Assembly: GCF_004359215.1 (NCBI RefSeq)
Contig: NC_090622.1
Span: 503,018-567,017 of the forward strand
DNA length: 64,000 nt
From: Bremia lactucae
Lineage: Eukaryota > Oomycota > Peronosporomycetes > Peronosporales > Peronosporaceae
Direction: 5' to 3'
Shown here: positions 11,080 to 22,335 of the stretch, in pieces
Numbering within the stretch: the stretch's first letter is position 1
How the letters are laid out: the number at the start of each line of letters is the position of its first letter
Program-made: the position numbers and the translations under genes
The notes under the pieces: generated by a model
The model's input: the letters and a program-made list of their open reading frames with translations, nothing else
Told to the model about the DNA's origin: nothing
The model's database searches: none

Positions 11080-12300
11080 AAGTTTGTCTGTCGTACATTG
11101 TAGAGATCAGCCTACCTGACTGATGTGCCTCTTGCTGATCCTCTATTTGGGCTGTGTGACAGGCCTGTCGATTAAGTAGTGGCCTGCGAGCTCACCGTCG
11201 CAGTTTGTGAATTTTTCGTTTTCGCCGTTGCTTGAGCCTGCGAACGATAGTTGTGATCCCCCGTATGATGCGGCGGACCCCTTGATCCCAGGTCAAGACC
11301 GTGGTCAACTCCTTTTTTTTAGGTAAATGATGAGTTCAGTTCGACTACGGTGTTGTTTTAGCTCGCAAACGTATGGTGTAAGCTTCTTTGCCGGGATCGC
11401 GGTGCCGGATACATTTCGCAGAAGATACATGCAAGGTAGCTTGCTGGTGATTAGAAGCTGATGAGAGAAAAATTGTTTCTAGCAATTGCACTCTGTCTCC
11501 TCATGTATAGGATACGTTAAAACGATCAATTCTGGCCTGCCCAATACGTGAAGTGGGTTGATGGCTCCCAATCCAGGTCGTCGTCCGGGTGATGAATTAA
11601 ATCCAGCTCGTCGACTAGCTGGCACATGTCAGCGAGGGTATCTAGAGCAGGCTTTCAGTGCTACTAGCCGTGCGTAGCCCAAGCCGGTCGAGCGAGGGAT
11701 GTTGGACGCAGTTAAAATCTCCAGCTAGAATGACTGGGGCGGAGGACTGCTGCACCCTAAAAAAACAATTCTCGTTCCACACGATACGTAAATGTTACGA
11801 GCAAGAAGTCGTCCTGATCATACGCTGTAGCAGAACCGATATTTCGCATCTCCGTTTGAAAAGCTGTTCATTGGCCTCCGTTTCAGACTGGTACCTAGCC
11901 CCCGTGTCGCTTACCGATAAAAGCTTCGCAATTCTAAAATGATGCAGGTTAGCGCACAAAGTGTGATGACTGAATTTTATCCGCTGAACTGGATCGCAAA
12001 GCCGGAGACGATTGTCGTTCCCATATCTGTTAACACGTATTCGTTTCCAATAGTCAGCGCTTTCACCGAGATTACCGGTGACCTTCTGCTCTTTCAGCAT
12101 TATGATCTGTTGCAGCCACTGGTTCAGCGAAGCCCGCGTCGCTTTTGACGGGATATTTGTCCTGTAACGCGCTAGACAGTGCTAAAGACATGAGAGTTGA
12201 TGAGTTCGCCGGGGAATCTGAAAAATTGGATTTTATATGTAAAACGTGCTGTTCCGCTGCGGCCACCACGGCACATATAGCGGTTCCACTTTTCACCAAT
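11080..12300 (-). pseudogene. LINE 2 APE-type endonuclease
   Basis: At 11705-11735 the minus strand reads VILAGDFNCVQHP, the GDFN core of the exonuclease-endonuclease-phosphatase fold used by LINEs to nick target DNA. Downstream THFTYW near 11545 matches the conserved block that follows. The domain crosses several frames and has stops. Minus frames at 11795-12299 probably hold its N-terminal half, but I cannot assign them residue by residue. Confidence 0.7.
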
Positions 12301-13195
12301 GGATACTGGACGCTTGCAATCGTCCGCTAACGGGCGCTTTCGCGATTCCATTCCACGTTCCAATGCTGATCGGAGTCGCCCTTGGGTTCGTCCTCAAAGT
12401 TTGGGTGTTGAATAAGAGCGTACTCCACTGGCTTTCCTTTTTTTAGCAGAGCCATGGTATGGGTGTTCTTCACGGCCAACCGATCTTGATGCGAACGTCA
12501 GGAGCAAGTAAATGGGTACGCTTGCGCAATTGCCTCTCAGCGGCGCTAACTCTGGGAGGCGGCGTCTCGTAGTCTACCTGCGTGCGAGAAGTGTCGAAAG
12601 CGATTATATCAGTGGTAACCAAGGCGTTGGCCACATAAAGCAGCGATAGCTGTTTAGTTATTCATCCCGAAACGGGGCGAAGTCCCCGGTTCGAGAAGTG
12701 GGGTGCATTGGGTCATTTGCATCCTGCTGAGCCGTTTCCCCGACCATGGTGACGTCGTGATGGAATGTTAATTTCTCTAATGTTGTTATTTAAGGACGCA
12801 GCCGAGTAATGCCGATCCCAGTACCTAAGCGCAATGGGAGAAGCGGAAGAGTCGATGATATCCGCTCTGCTGGCATCGAGGCACTCCAAAATGTATAACG
12901 GTCTCTCGGTAAACGATGCGATTCTTTTCGCCTTGATGGATATCACTTCTAGCCCAAACTACCGGCAATCTAGGCGTTGGTGCGCGTATTCTCTGATTCA
13001 AGCACGTAAATGTTCGACGTAAAAATATTACCGCAAGTCTGAATATGTCAACCTTCCCCCCCACGTATTGTCTGCGACGACCGCTTCCTGTTCGAAAGGA
13101 CTGAGTGCTTAGTCCTTGAAAAAAACATTTGAGTTGGCCAAGGGATTACCGCCGCGTCATGGTTGGCCAAGCACGGTTAATATTTTGTAGTATCT
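12301..13195 (-). pseudogene. decayed LINE 2 spacer between ORF1 and endonuclease
   Basis: Only short disconnected minus frames occur here, with no motif I recognise. Position between the zinc-knuckle ORF1 and the endonuclease suggests a degraded end of ORF1 and the start of ORF2. Confidence 0.4.
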
Positions 13196-15691
13196 TCATC
13201 CGGATATCATGCGGTAGCAGTCTCCTAAGCTTAAGAGTCCGACCTCCATGACCCCGATTTCAAGTGTTCCCGTTAGCTGTCCCAGCTTTGACGTCGGCTT
13301 TGCAAGGCCTTTCCCATTTGCTCCATGCACGATTTCCATGGCAAGGCTATTGCCGGAAGCCGGCGTTGCTACTTGCCGCAGCCCTGTGCTGTCAATTTCC
13401 TCTGCGTTAGTCTGAGGCGTTTGCGTTAGCATGGACACGGGGGCACCACCTTTGAGAGTGCGGTGCAATTCTCATCTAACGACTGAGCAAGACATCCCTT
13501 TGGACTGGTGGAGGCTGTCCCCGCGCCAGACCTGCCACGATTTTTTTCGTCAGCTGGAGAGAGGAGCGACTGCGCCAGAGAGATCGTGCCCCTGGTTGCT
13601 CCGCTGGAGACGCCCGAACTGCTCGGCGCGACGGGTGTTGGGGCCATTCGGGGGTGTCGTTTCGGGTGCTCGCTGTTTTTTTACGCTGATGTGCTCAAGA
13701 TCAGTGCACTTTCCAATGCTTGTCGAATAAAATTAAAGCTCCCCTATCGAGATCGTCCTTCCAGAGCTATGTGGTTAATCCAAGGCTGTGGTTCCTTTGG
13801 TTCTGATTGAAGCTCTATGTCGAAACGTAATATTCCCTCTTCTCGATCAACTGGTTTTGTGTTTTGCTGCGGATCTTTATTTGAGACATTCTGACCGGAA
13901 AGTTTTTGAAGAGCAGTTTCCTGAATTTGTGCTTGGGAATGCCTGGGCCAGGCGGGAGTCGGCAATACGGGCGCGCACCGTGTCTCTAAGTTCTTTAAGA
14001 CTCGCGAAAGGACGTGCTGGGTCGCCCAAATCGGCTATGTCCTGTTCCGCAACTACGATGGCTCCAGGCCCCCGAAGTTGAGCGTCAGAGAAACGGCAAC
14101 GCGAATTGGGTGACCAGTGGTACCGCACTGTAGACATTGGAATCGGCGCCCGACGTATGGGTCAGAGACGATTAAATTGGCGCCAAACAACATTAATCTT
14201 ACCACCCTTGTAGAAAAAGCGGGCAAATCGCTAACTGGAAAGTTAATTTGAACTCCTACGACGTTGTGGACGCCGGCGTGCACGTATCCATATCTTCCAC
14301 TTCAAATGGGGTCTGGATTTTGTTACGAAACCGGTTCAAATTCCTAATGTTGGCCGTATATTCTGCCTGCCGCCGTAGTTGATGGCCATCCGGATCGCGC
14401 TGGCTGTCCAACTTGTTTCTTGATGTGGCCGATGCGGTTTAGCGAGTGAATAGCTTCCGCCCCGAAAAGGGATAGCCACAGTTTGATGCGTCAATGTCGT
14501 TTCTCTAGTGAAGAAAAAGAAATGAATCGACTTTGTCACTGTGTCGTAGACAATCTGTTTTGTCTGGATCATCAGCGCATGAAGCGCTGAAATGTTGAGC
14601 TGTACCTATTCAGCCAATTCAAGTATCGTAGCGATAATGCTGTTGGTACTTTGCGGACTGACCCGAATATGGTGAAGGTGTTGTAACGTCATTATCAGTT
14701 CTTCCTCCACCTGTGCTTGGATCGTGTTAGCAGCCGAATGCGTTCGGTACTGTCCAATATACTCTGCATGAAAGATGAGAGTCTTCAACACGCTAGAAAC
14801 CCTTCCACCAGGCCTTCGCTAATTTTCCACTTATCAGCGGACCATTTCAAAAAGCATGACCTTAAGCCCTTTTTCTGAAGCTTCGCAAACAAGCGTTAGA
14901 CTTGCTATCTCGTCCGGCTGGTGCTTTGCCGGATTAAACATAAAACGCGAGTACGTTTGTCGCAAGTAAGAAGAAGGGCACCCGGTAGCTGCCTAAGTGC
15001 TTGTTTCACTTTAGCTGACCACTGACTCAAAACAGAAGCTTGCTTCCATTAAGCCTGCTTCCGTGTTTGCGAACGATCCCCAGAAATGCCCATCTCGTTA
15101 CGTACAATTCCTTGATCACTGGATGGGAGCGTTCGATTTCATGCCTCCTCAACTTGTTCGCTGAGGATGCAGGTTTGCTCAAATAGAGCAAGAAATCCTA
15201 CTCGCTCTGCCCTGGTCAAGCGGGGTAATGTTACCGCTCGACGGGTAATTTGGCCTTATTGACCGCGGATTGGTCCGATGCCTTTTGTATATCTTTTGAA
15301 TGGAGTGGAGCCAGGAATCTAGCGGACCCTCGCCGGGGTGGGCCTTTATCTCATCCACTAAGGCTGCATGTAGATCGCTTTCTTTATGAACAAGAGAGGC
15401 CTCGAGCGTTCCGAAGTGACCCCAGCGCTAGCGGAGAAAGAATGGTTCCCCAGATCCAGCAGTCGATCGACCCGTAAGCCACTGTCCGCGCCCAGAGGGG
15501 TACTCTTTCGAGATTGCGCAGGACGCCAAGCCAGGACTGGCCGACAAAATCATCGGATGGTGGCTAGGAAGAGTCCGATCCGTGTCCATGACCAATTCAG
15601 CATCGGAATGGTGCGTGTCAGGCGCCACCAAGTCGTGCTTCCGGTACTGCGGAGACCCAGGATATGACCGAATCTCAATTGGCGCTGACAA
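13196..15691 (-). pseudogene. LINE 2 ORF1, gag-like with zinc knuckle
   Basis: The frame opening at 15691 (MSAPIEIRSYPG...) continues past one TAG to about 15190. Further minus frames lie at 14791-14606, 14572-14336, 14283-14053, 14137-13877 and 13468-13196. The frame at 14283 has NFPVSDLPAF and ends in FQCLQCGTTGH, the first half of a CCHC knuckle. This fits a LINE ORF1 nucleic-acid-binding protein. Multiple frameshifts make it non-functional, and the joins between pieces are inferred from order only. Confidence 0.6.
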
Positions 15692-16221
15692 AAACGGGCT
15701 TAAGTTGCCCTAATAGAACACAGTCTTCGTTAAGTACACTTTTTGTTCTTAAGGGGATGGTCTATTAGCTAAGTAAATTAATCAAACACACCACTTGGGT
15801 GTGGTTCACGTTGTGACCCATCCTTGTGTATGTGAATGCACATGGTGCATTCACATTAGGAAAGATGACGGCTAGCGTCATCCGTTTCGCGAGGTATCTA
15901 GAAAGATACGCTCGCAATACATATCAGTGTTATCGACAGAGATGTCATTTTCTGATTAATAAAATAGGCATTTATACTTAATTCGATTAAATAAAAATCA
16001 ATCTGAACACTACTTCCTACTTAGTAAGTGCGCACGAAGAGCCAGATTACCGCTCCCATGACGACACTTAACTAATGTACTTAGTGCGTTGAATGAGGCC
16101 GCTAATGCGCCCGCCACAACTACCTTACTGCACGCAAGAGAAGCTGTCCTAATCGCTTCCTCGCTGTGCTAGAGTGTGTGTCTAAGTAGAACGTGGTCGC
16201 ATTACGACGTGCCCTCCTACA
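15692..16221 (+). repeat. 5' LTR of copy B1 (family B LTR)
   Basis: The segment aligns with 42785-43254: shared CACAGTC, a TTAAGTACAC block, TGTGTATGTGAATGCACAT, GGATGACGGCTAGCGTCATCC (a near palindrome) and the same ending before the primer site. The right border (CTACA, 16221) is clear; the left border is uncertain and set where the similarity with the other B LTR copies begins. Confidence 0.75.
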
Positions 16222-16223
16222 CT

Positions 16224-16235
16224 TGGTAGCACTTG
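16224..16235 (+). promoter_or_regulatory. primer-binding site of B1
   Basis: TGGTAGCACTTG starts two bases after the LTR end, where a tRNA primer with a 3' end CAAGTGCTACCA would pair. The same word occurs at the same place in B2 (43257) and, as TGGTAGCACTCG, in the C elements. Confidence 0.65.
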
Positions 16236-16276
16236 AATCCTTCCCACGACCCTCATCTTTGCGTGTGTACGTGAGC

Positions 16277-17290
16277 ATGAGCCTCAACATCCAATGGGCT
16301 CATTGTCCCCACCTCGCCGAACATCATCGGGAGGTGGCACGACACATGGCGCAGGGACTTGGTGAACAAGCTCTGGCCAGGCCCCTGGGGGTAGTCCTCC
16401 TGAGCAACATGCTGCTCAATTGGAGCAGTTCGAGGCATTCGTGCTCGGAAAGCGGAGAGCCGCGTCCGAGGCACAGACCCATGCTGCGGCGGAGTCCGTC
16501 ACTCAGACTCAGGATGAGCTGATGCATGAGCCGGCTCGGATCGAGGCTCTCAACAGGACTATTGAGATGCTCTCTGCTCAGTCGCATCAGCCGAGGTCCA
16601 TTCGGATGGACCCGCCCAATTTCGATGGAACTGCGGCACACACGATTGTCTACTGGCTGTTAGCCGTGAAACAATGCAATGTCGCGCAGATTATCGAGGT
16701 CGACAGCCGGATGGTGTCGTATGCCATGTCGCATCTGCGCTGTATGGCTTCAGAGTGGGCTTACACGGTGCTTATAGCGGACAGAAAGGCGTAAGTTACA
16801 TAAGCTATCTTCAAGGAAAAGATTCGCGCCATGTATTAGCCGCCGAACAACGTAGCCTTGCTTAAGGCGTGCTTCTTCGGAGCGCGACAGGCGAAACGAT
16901 CTCTGCAAGGGTATGTGCAAGAGATGCGCTCGCTGTCGGCGTCCATTACCGTAGGTCCGTTTCCGGAGCACATTAAGGGACTACAGCATGGATCGTCGTG
17001 ACTTACCCTTTTTAGAAAGGTGCCGTCGACGATGGAAAAGGCAATCCAAATTGCCTTAATTGAAGAGCAATCCTACAACAGTGCCTCGGCGACAGCTTGG
17101 TATAAGCCGTCGGCCGAGAGGACAGCGCGGCCATATGATGGCTCGCTGCTATGCCAGGGTCCCTGCTGGGGCAAAAACGCCCAGCAAGAGGACTTCTTTC
17201 CCAAAGGGCGATGGCAAGAACCAGCGTGTGAGACGCATGAGTTCTGCATTGACCACTGAGGGGTCGGGAAATGCAGGAGCGCAGTAGGGG
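16277..17290 (+). pseudogene. gag: gag of copy B1
   Basis: The likely start is the ATG at 16277 (MSLNIQWAHC...), which is shared with B2 (43311). A frameshift near 16420 moves the frame to MEQFEAFVLG... and the capsid core follows (RMDPPNFDGTAAHTIVYWLL, SRMVSYAMSHL). The frame stops at 16794, and later pieces (17020-17259) are broken. The zinc knuckle retained in part by B2 is missing here, because the segment between AWYKPS and the Pro/Gly-rich tail is shortened. Confidence 0.8.
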
Positions 17291-17349
17291 CGGGATGCCC
17301 TACTGACGCGGACTCTGAAGCTACCCCTAAGTTTAGAATTGTAAAACAA

Positions 17350-18203
17350 ATGGGTAGCAAAGTCGCTGAGGTCTCGAAATTACGGACCTCAACCCGGGTG
17401 GTCTATAGCGCTCAAGTACGAGTCTATGACCAGGTGATGACCCTCCTAGTGGACTCAAGTGCCTCACAAAATTTTGTAAAACTCGCGGCTCAAAGAAAGC
17501 GACCAGCGATGTTTGAGTCGCTTTGCCAGGATGGCAAGCGAGATGAGGCGACCGATCGTTTAGCGAACGGCGCGCTCGTCAAGTCTGAGGGAGTTCAGGT
17601 TGAAATCGCCTTCCGGTTTAGTGACTTGTAAAAAGAATTCACAGTGCTAGATATGGAAAGTCCCTATGACCTCATCCTAGACATGCCATGGTTGGCATAA
17701 CACCAACCATGGATAAACTAGCGTACACGCACAGTTGCGAACTCTACGCAGGACGCCGGAAAATGTGCTCCTGCGAGAGGCGTATGCAACTGATGTCGTG
17801 TCAAACACAGTTGAGGGTGCGTTGACGGGATGTCAAATGTCACCAATTCCTACCCAGCTCGTGGAGACTGAGGAAGAGAAAAGGACGTTGACAAGTAGCC
17901 ATGCGTCCGAATCCGGCACAGAGCCGAGAGCCTGTGGCAGTAGACGGCGAGCTGACAGGAATTAATGCGTCGCAAAAACCGACTCAGTGCCTAGAGCCTG
18001 GTGCGGTTGGAAGGGGTGCGTTAGCCAGGAGTGCAACGGCACCCGCTTCCCAGAAAAGGGTCGTGGTGACTCAAAGAACGAATACCCGACAGATTAGGAC
18101 GATCAAAGGCACATCTAAACGAGTGACCTTTGTATCAGTTCCCATTAAAGAGGACGGGCCTTCGAACGAGGTTTTCGAGGCCGTCAAAGACGAAATTGCG
18201 TAA
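17350..18203 (+). pseudogene. protease and linker of copy B1
   Basis: The retropepsin frame 17350-17631 has VYDQVMTLLVDSSASQNFVK; the catalytic D-S/T-G triad reads D-S-S, so the active-site glycine is lost (B2 has D-S-G). A TAA follows at about 17629, with a second block (MESPYDLILDMPWL) just after it. From 17735 to 18203 a Glu/Arg/Thr-rich linker leads into the reverse transcriptase. It is not functional. Confidence 0.78.
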
Positions 18204-18218
18204 GCATCCTCAGTTGAG

Positions 18219-19909
18219 GTGCTCCAACAAGTCTTTAAATCTGCCGAGGAGATAGTAAACCTCCCAGAGATGGCGTGGGATCTGTTCCTGGCCGAATTAA
18301 AGGAAGGAAACATCCATGAAATAGTCACACCAGTTACAGAAAAGAACTTGGTAGACTATTGCTCGTCGTCCACAATGGACGAGAGCGTCCTAGAAACGGA
18401 CAAAAAGAAACGGTTCGATGCTCAAGGCTGGGATGCCTTGAGAAACAGTCCGTCCTTTATGGTTCTGTGGAAATATCGCGATGTCTTCCCAGAAGAAGTA
18501 CCGAGTCGCCTACCAGCAATTAGGAAATCAGGCGCGAAAAAGACCTCGAACCTGGCACCAAGTATTGTGTGACCAGGCAATGGCCATTGCCGAAAGAACA
18601 AGTCGATCATATCGATGAGTTCTTCGACAAGCGAGCCAAGGCAGGACATAAGCGTGAGAGCAAATCGCCACACTTCAGCCCGACCTTTTGTGTGCGTAAA
18701 GCCACAGGTGGATGGTGCGTGGTTCACGCTTTTAATAAGTTGAACACGGCGACCATACCGGCTGAAACACGGAATTCCGCGGAAAGATGTCTTGTTGAAC
18801 TCCATGGGAAAGTCAACAATCCTTTCCGTGTTGGGTTTAAAGGATGGCTACTATCAGGTACTCACGAGAGTCCAATGTAGCCAAAACGGCAGAAAGAACC
18901 CCAAGCGGTATGCTTTGGGGGTGGCTTGTAATGCTCCAAGGTTTGAAAAACGCACCAGCAACAACCGAGTGGTGGCTCACGTGATGCGTCAGCACCGTGC
19001 CTACGCGCCCAATACTTTGACGATGTATACGTGCATAGTAGGGCCGAGGACGGGCTGAGCGCAATAGAGTTGCACAAGCGTCATTTCGACACTGTGCTGC
19101 AGACTTTGAAGGACGCCGAATTGTATGTCAAATTGCAAAAGTGCGTCATAGGAGTCCCTGAAATACCTGTGTTGGGCTGCATCGTAGCCCCAGACAAGGT
19201 AAATTCAGTAAAGGAATGGCCAATCCCACGGCATGTGAAGGATTTGCGCTAATTCCTAAGGCTCGCTAATTACTTGCATAAATATAGCAAGAACTATGCC
19301 GAGCAAACTATAACATTATCTGACCTCCTTTAAAAAGAACGCAGAATGGATTTGGTTAAAAACAAGATGATGCGCTCACATCAGTGAAGCAATCTCTAGT
19401 AGAGGCGCCGGTTTTGGCATTGCCCGATGCGGATAAGCCCTTTAGCGTCGTCTGCGATGCAAGTAATTTTGCAACCGGCAGCGCGCTCATGCAGAAGGAT
19501 GACGACGGTGTTGATCGCGTCATCTCTTATCAGTGCCGGCTTTTAAAAGCCGCGGAACTGAATTACGTCGTGCATGACAAAGAGTTACTTTCAATAAAGT
19601 ATGCTCTTGTCAAGTTTCGTGTGCACCTACTACGCGCCGAACCATTTGTGGTCCTATACGGATCACGCATCACTGCGGACCGCAATAAACTCACCGCACT
19701 CCTCGCCTAAAATGGTAAGATGGCTTACATTCTTCTCTGAATTTAATTTTAAAGTTGAATACAAGCCGAGTAAGTCGAATGTCTTGGCTGACGGTTTATC
19801 GCGCAGACCAGACTTCGAGGTAAGAAACCAGGAAAGTGTGTCTAGTGATAAGGCACAGTTTCAGCCGTTATCGTTGGCAGCCATGAAAGCATACCATGTG
19901 ACTAGCTGA
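18219..19909 (+). pseudogene. pol: reverse transcriptase and RNase H of copy B1
   Basis: Frames in order: 18219-18572 (connection to RT, MVLWKYRDVFPEEVPSRLP), 18569-18880 (RQWPLPKEQVDHIDEFF, SPTFCVRKATGG), then a frameshift. The active-site box YFDDVYVH can be read in a second frame near 19012. RNase H (19384-19909) shows FSVVCDASNFATGSAL, ELLSIKYAL, YTDHASLRTA and NVLADGLSRRPDFE, the typical Ty3/Gypsy block order, split by one frameshift near 19650. Several indels disable it. Confidence 0.85.
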
Positions 19910-22200
19910 TTGGCCTCTGAGATAAAAGAAAGCTACAGTCAGGACGACCATTGTCGTTTGCTGTTGGATCACTTTGGTGGACAAGAGGTTTCCCTTCCGT
20001 CGCACCTGAAAGCTAAGCTAAATCGCTTTAGCTACAGCGCTGGCCTGTTATGGCATCAGATGTCACCTTGTAATCCCTTGATAATCTATGTGCCTCATGA
20101 CGCAGATCTCAAGCTGATGATTCTTCACGAGCTCCATGATGCGCCATCAAGTGGGCCATTGGGCCGTGAAAAGACAATCTTAATAGTGTTAGAGCAATTT
20201 TCGTGGCCACACCTATATTGATGGGTGGCCAACTATATTCGCTCTTGCGAACAGTGTCAGCGCATTAAGTCTGCACTGTCAAGCAGTGCGCCACTGAAGC
20301 CGCTACCGTTTCAAACCAACTGTTGGAAGTCAGTAAGTCTGGACTTCATGTTTGGCATGCTGCCTGATCATAAGGATCGGACAGAGCTCGTCGTCTTTGA
20401 AGACAGAGCAAAATGGGTGCTTTTAGCACCATGCAAAACATCGATCACAGACAAGGAAACAGCTCTCTTGTTCCTAGATCGTGTTTACCGACTACAAGGG
20501 GCCCGAGTCCATAGATCATCCTCAGACCGACGGCCAAACAGAACGTGCCAATCGGGTCGTGGCTGATGTCTTACGCACTATAACATTTCCCAAAGAATGG
20601 AGATGGCAATTGCCCTTTGTGGAATTCGCTATAAATAACAGTGTCTACGCAAGTACGGGTGAGACACTGTTTTATATTTACGGCCGGCGCCATCCTCGGA
20701 CGCCAGTCTCGTCTGTGCGCAGCCCGAGTCTTAGTGGGGGAGGGCCCCTCACTATGCTCGGCGCGAAAGAGGGGAATATTTTTGTTAATATGACGATGAC
20801 CCGCGAGGGTATCATCTCAAAGACAGAAACTTGCCCTAGTGACCCTGCCAGTTTAGCAGTGGTCAATAAAACTACGCCTTATGGCCGACCTCTCGGCGGT
20901 ATCATAGGCGAGTCTGATGCTAAAAGCGTGAGCGAGGCACAACGCTTTGTGGATGAGCGATTAGCCATCATACGAAAAGTCCGTGACGCAATGGCAAGCG
21001 CACAGGACCAGCAAAAAGTATATGTGGACCGAAATGGTCGCAAAATTAATGAACGCTTTAGAGTGGGTGAAAAAGTACTATAAAATACTGCTACCCTACC
21101 TAAGAATTCCATTTTCGTACTACATGGAGGTACTATGAAGTTGTTGCCGCGTTTCATTGGGCTCTTTACGGTGGTAAAAGAGGTTCGAGACCTAAATTAT
21201 AGGCTCACTCTTTTCCCATATATGAAGACGGACCCCGTATTTCACGTGGGTAGTTCGAAACGATATGTAGACCCAAATGAGGTCACATACCCCCATCCGT
21301 CTAAGGAGATCGTTGGTGACGGCGACTGTGTGTCGAGCATCGTTCAGGCGAGGGGGACGGAGAAGGCGAAAAGCTATCGGACCGACTCCTCTCAACATGA
21401 ACAGGAATTGGAGAGCGAGAGACATCACGCGAGTGACGCGAATCCCTTAGCATTAGCTTCACGACAAGGTCTAAGCGAGTCTTCCGGCGTTCATAACCCT
21501 GACGAGCCTTCGCTCGAACATAAAAAAGATTTGAAGTCAGTCGCAAGACTTGACCCTCGAGATCCAGAATACTTCGTTTAGCAGCGCTTAACGCTTGCGA
21601 ATAAACGAGCGAAGGTAAGGCAGTCGTGAGCAGGGGAGCGAGTTCGTCACTTCTATCGGGCGCCGCCTGTGTTAATTTTTAGGATGATTCATCAAAACAG
21701 GCGATTGTTTATAGACAAATGTCATCACTGATGGATGCGGGTGGGAACCTACCCTTACTTGTTGGAAAATTGCTTGCCCACCGCTCTATGAGGCAAATGT
21801 ATCAGATCCTTGTCCAATGGAGAAGTTACCCGAAGAGGTTTGTCTCTTGCGAACCGATCGATACCCTACGCATTGACGTGCCCGGCTTGCTGGCTGCCTA
21901 TAAAAAGGAGCACCAGCTGAGGCCTCTTCGCTAGTGTCAAATGGACTAGCAGAAGCAGCGTTGTGAGAAGAAACACGGGGTACAGTACCGCTGATGATTT
22001 CTTTCACACGCAAGCGGGCGAAATTAATTTGTTGCGACCGCTGTTTCATTGCATCGGAATGCGGCGCAGGAATTCCGCCTCGTATTGGTCGGGCATTTCA
22101 TTTGAACGCCAAACGACCGGGATCGAAATACGCCCAATCGATTTACCTTGAACCTTCCATGAATCATAGACGCCGTAATAATTATGAGCGTCTAGAATAG
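19910..22200 (+). pseudogene. pol: integrase, chromodomain and tail of copy B1
   Basis: The zinc-binding part spans a TGA at about 20219 (ILHELHDAP..., NYIRSCEQCQRIK: the HHCC finger). The core has SVSLDFMFGM and DHPQTDGQTERANRVV, but compared with B3 about 100 bp are missing between them, taking the central catalytic Asp. The GPY/F-type region follows (LPRFIGLFTVV, DPVFHVG), then a chromodomain at 21719-21934 (LVGKLLAHRS, YQILVQWRSYPK, DTLRIDVPGLLAAY). Its start is interrupted by an insertion of about 58 bp (21668-21725) absent from B3. A basic tail to 22200 (RCFIASECGAGIPPRIGR) is also in B3. Chromodomains direct integration toward marked chromatin. Confidence 0.82.
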
Positions 22201-22335
22201 CGCTTTAGGAGCGACGCTCTTTGCCCATTTACCCGAGGTAATTTAGATAGAGGGGCCTCAGTGATATGCCAGCCGTCACATAGCCACGTTCAAAACGACT
22301 GGCTTGTGACACCGACTGAGCACGTTCACGTGTTG

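Larger units (their letters stand above)
10293..15691 (-). mobile_element. LINE 2, 3'-truncated non-LTR retrotransposon
   Basis: Read on the minus strand it shows an ORF1 region with a zinc knuckle (15691 to about 13200), an APE-type endonuclease (about 12100-11100) and the first half of a reverse transcriptase (10951-10293). The catalytic FADD block and 3' end are missing. Losing the 3' half while keeping the 5' end is the reverse of normal LINE truncation and implies a later deletion. Its 5' end abuts the family B LTR at about 15692. Confidence 0.75.
15692..22335 (+). mobile_element. Gypsy family B copy B1
   Basis: A nearly complete chromovirus-type Ty3/Gypsy element: 5' LTR, primer site, gag, protease, RT, RNase H, integrase, chromodomain and a C-terminal tail, all on the plus strand. 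It has no B-type 3' LTR. At about 22335 the sequence changes abruptly into family A pol leader. Confidence 0.85.
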
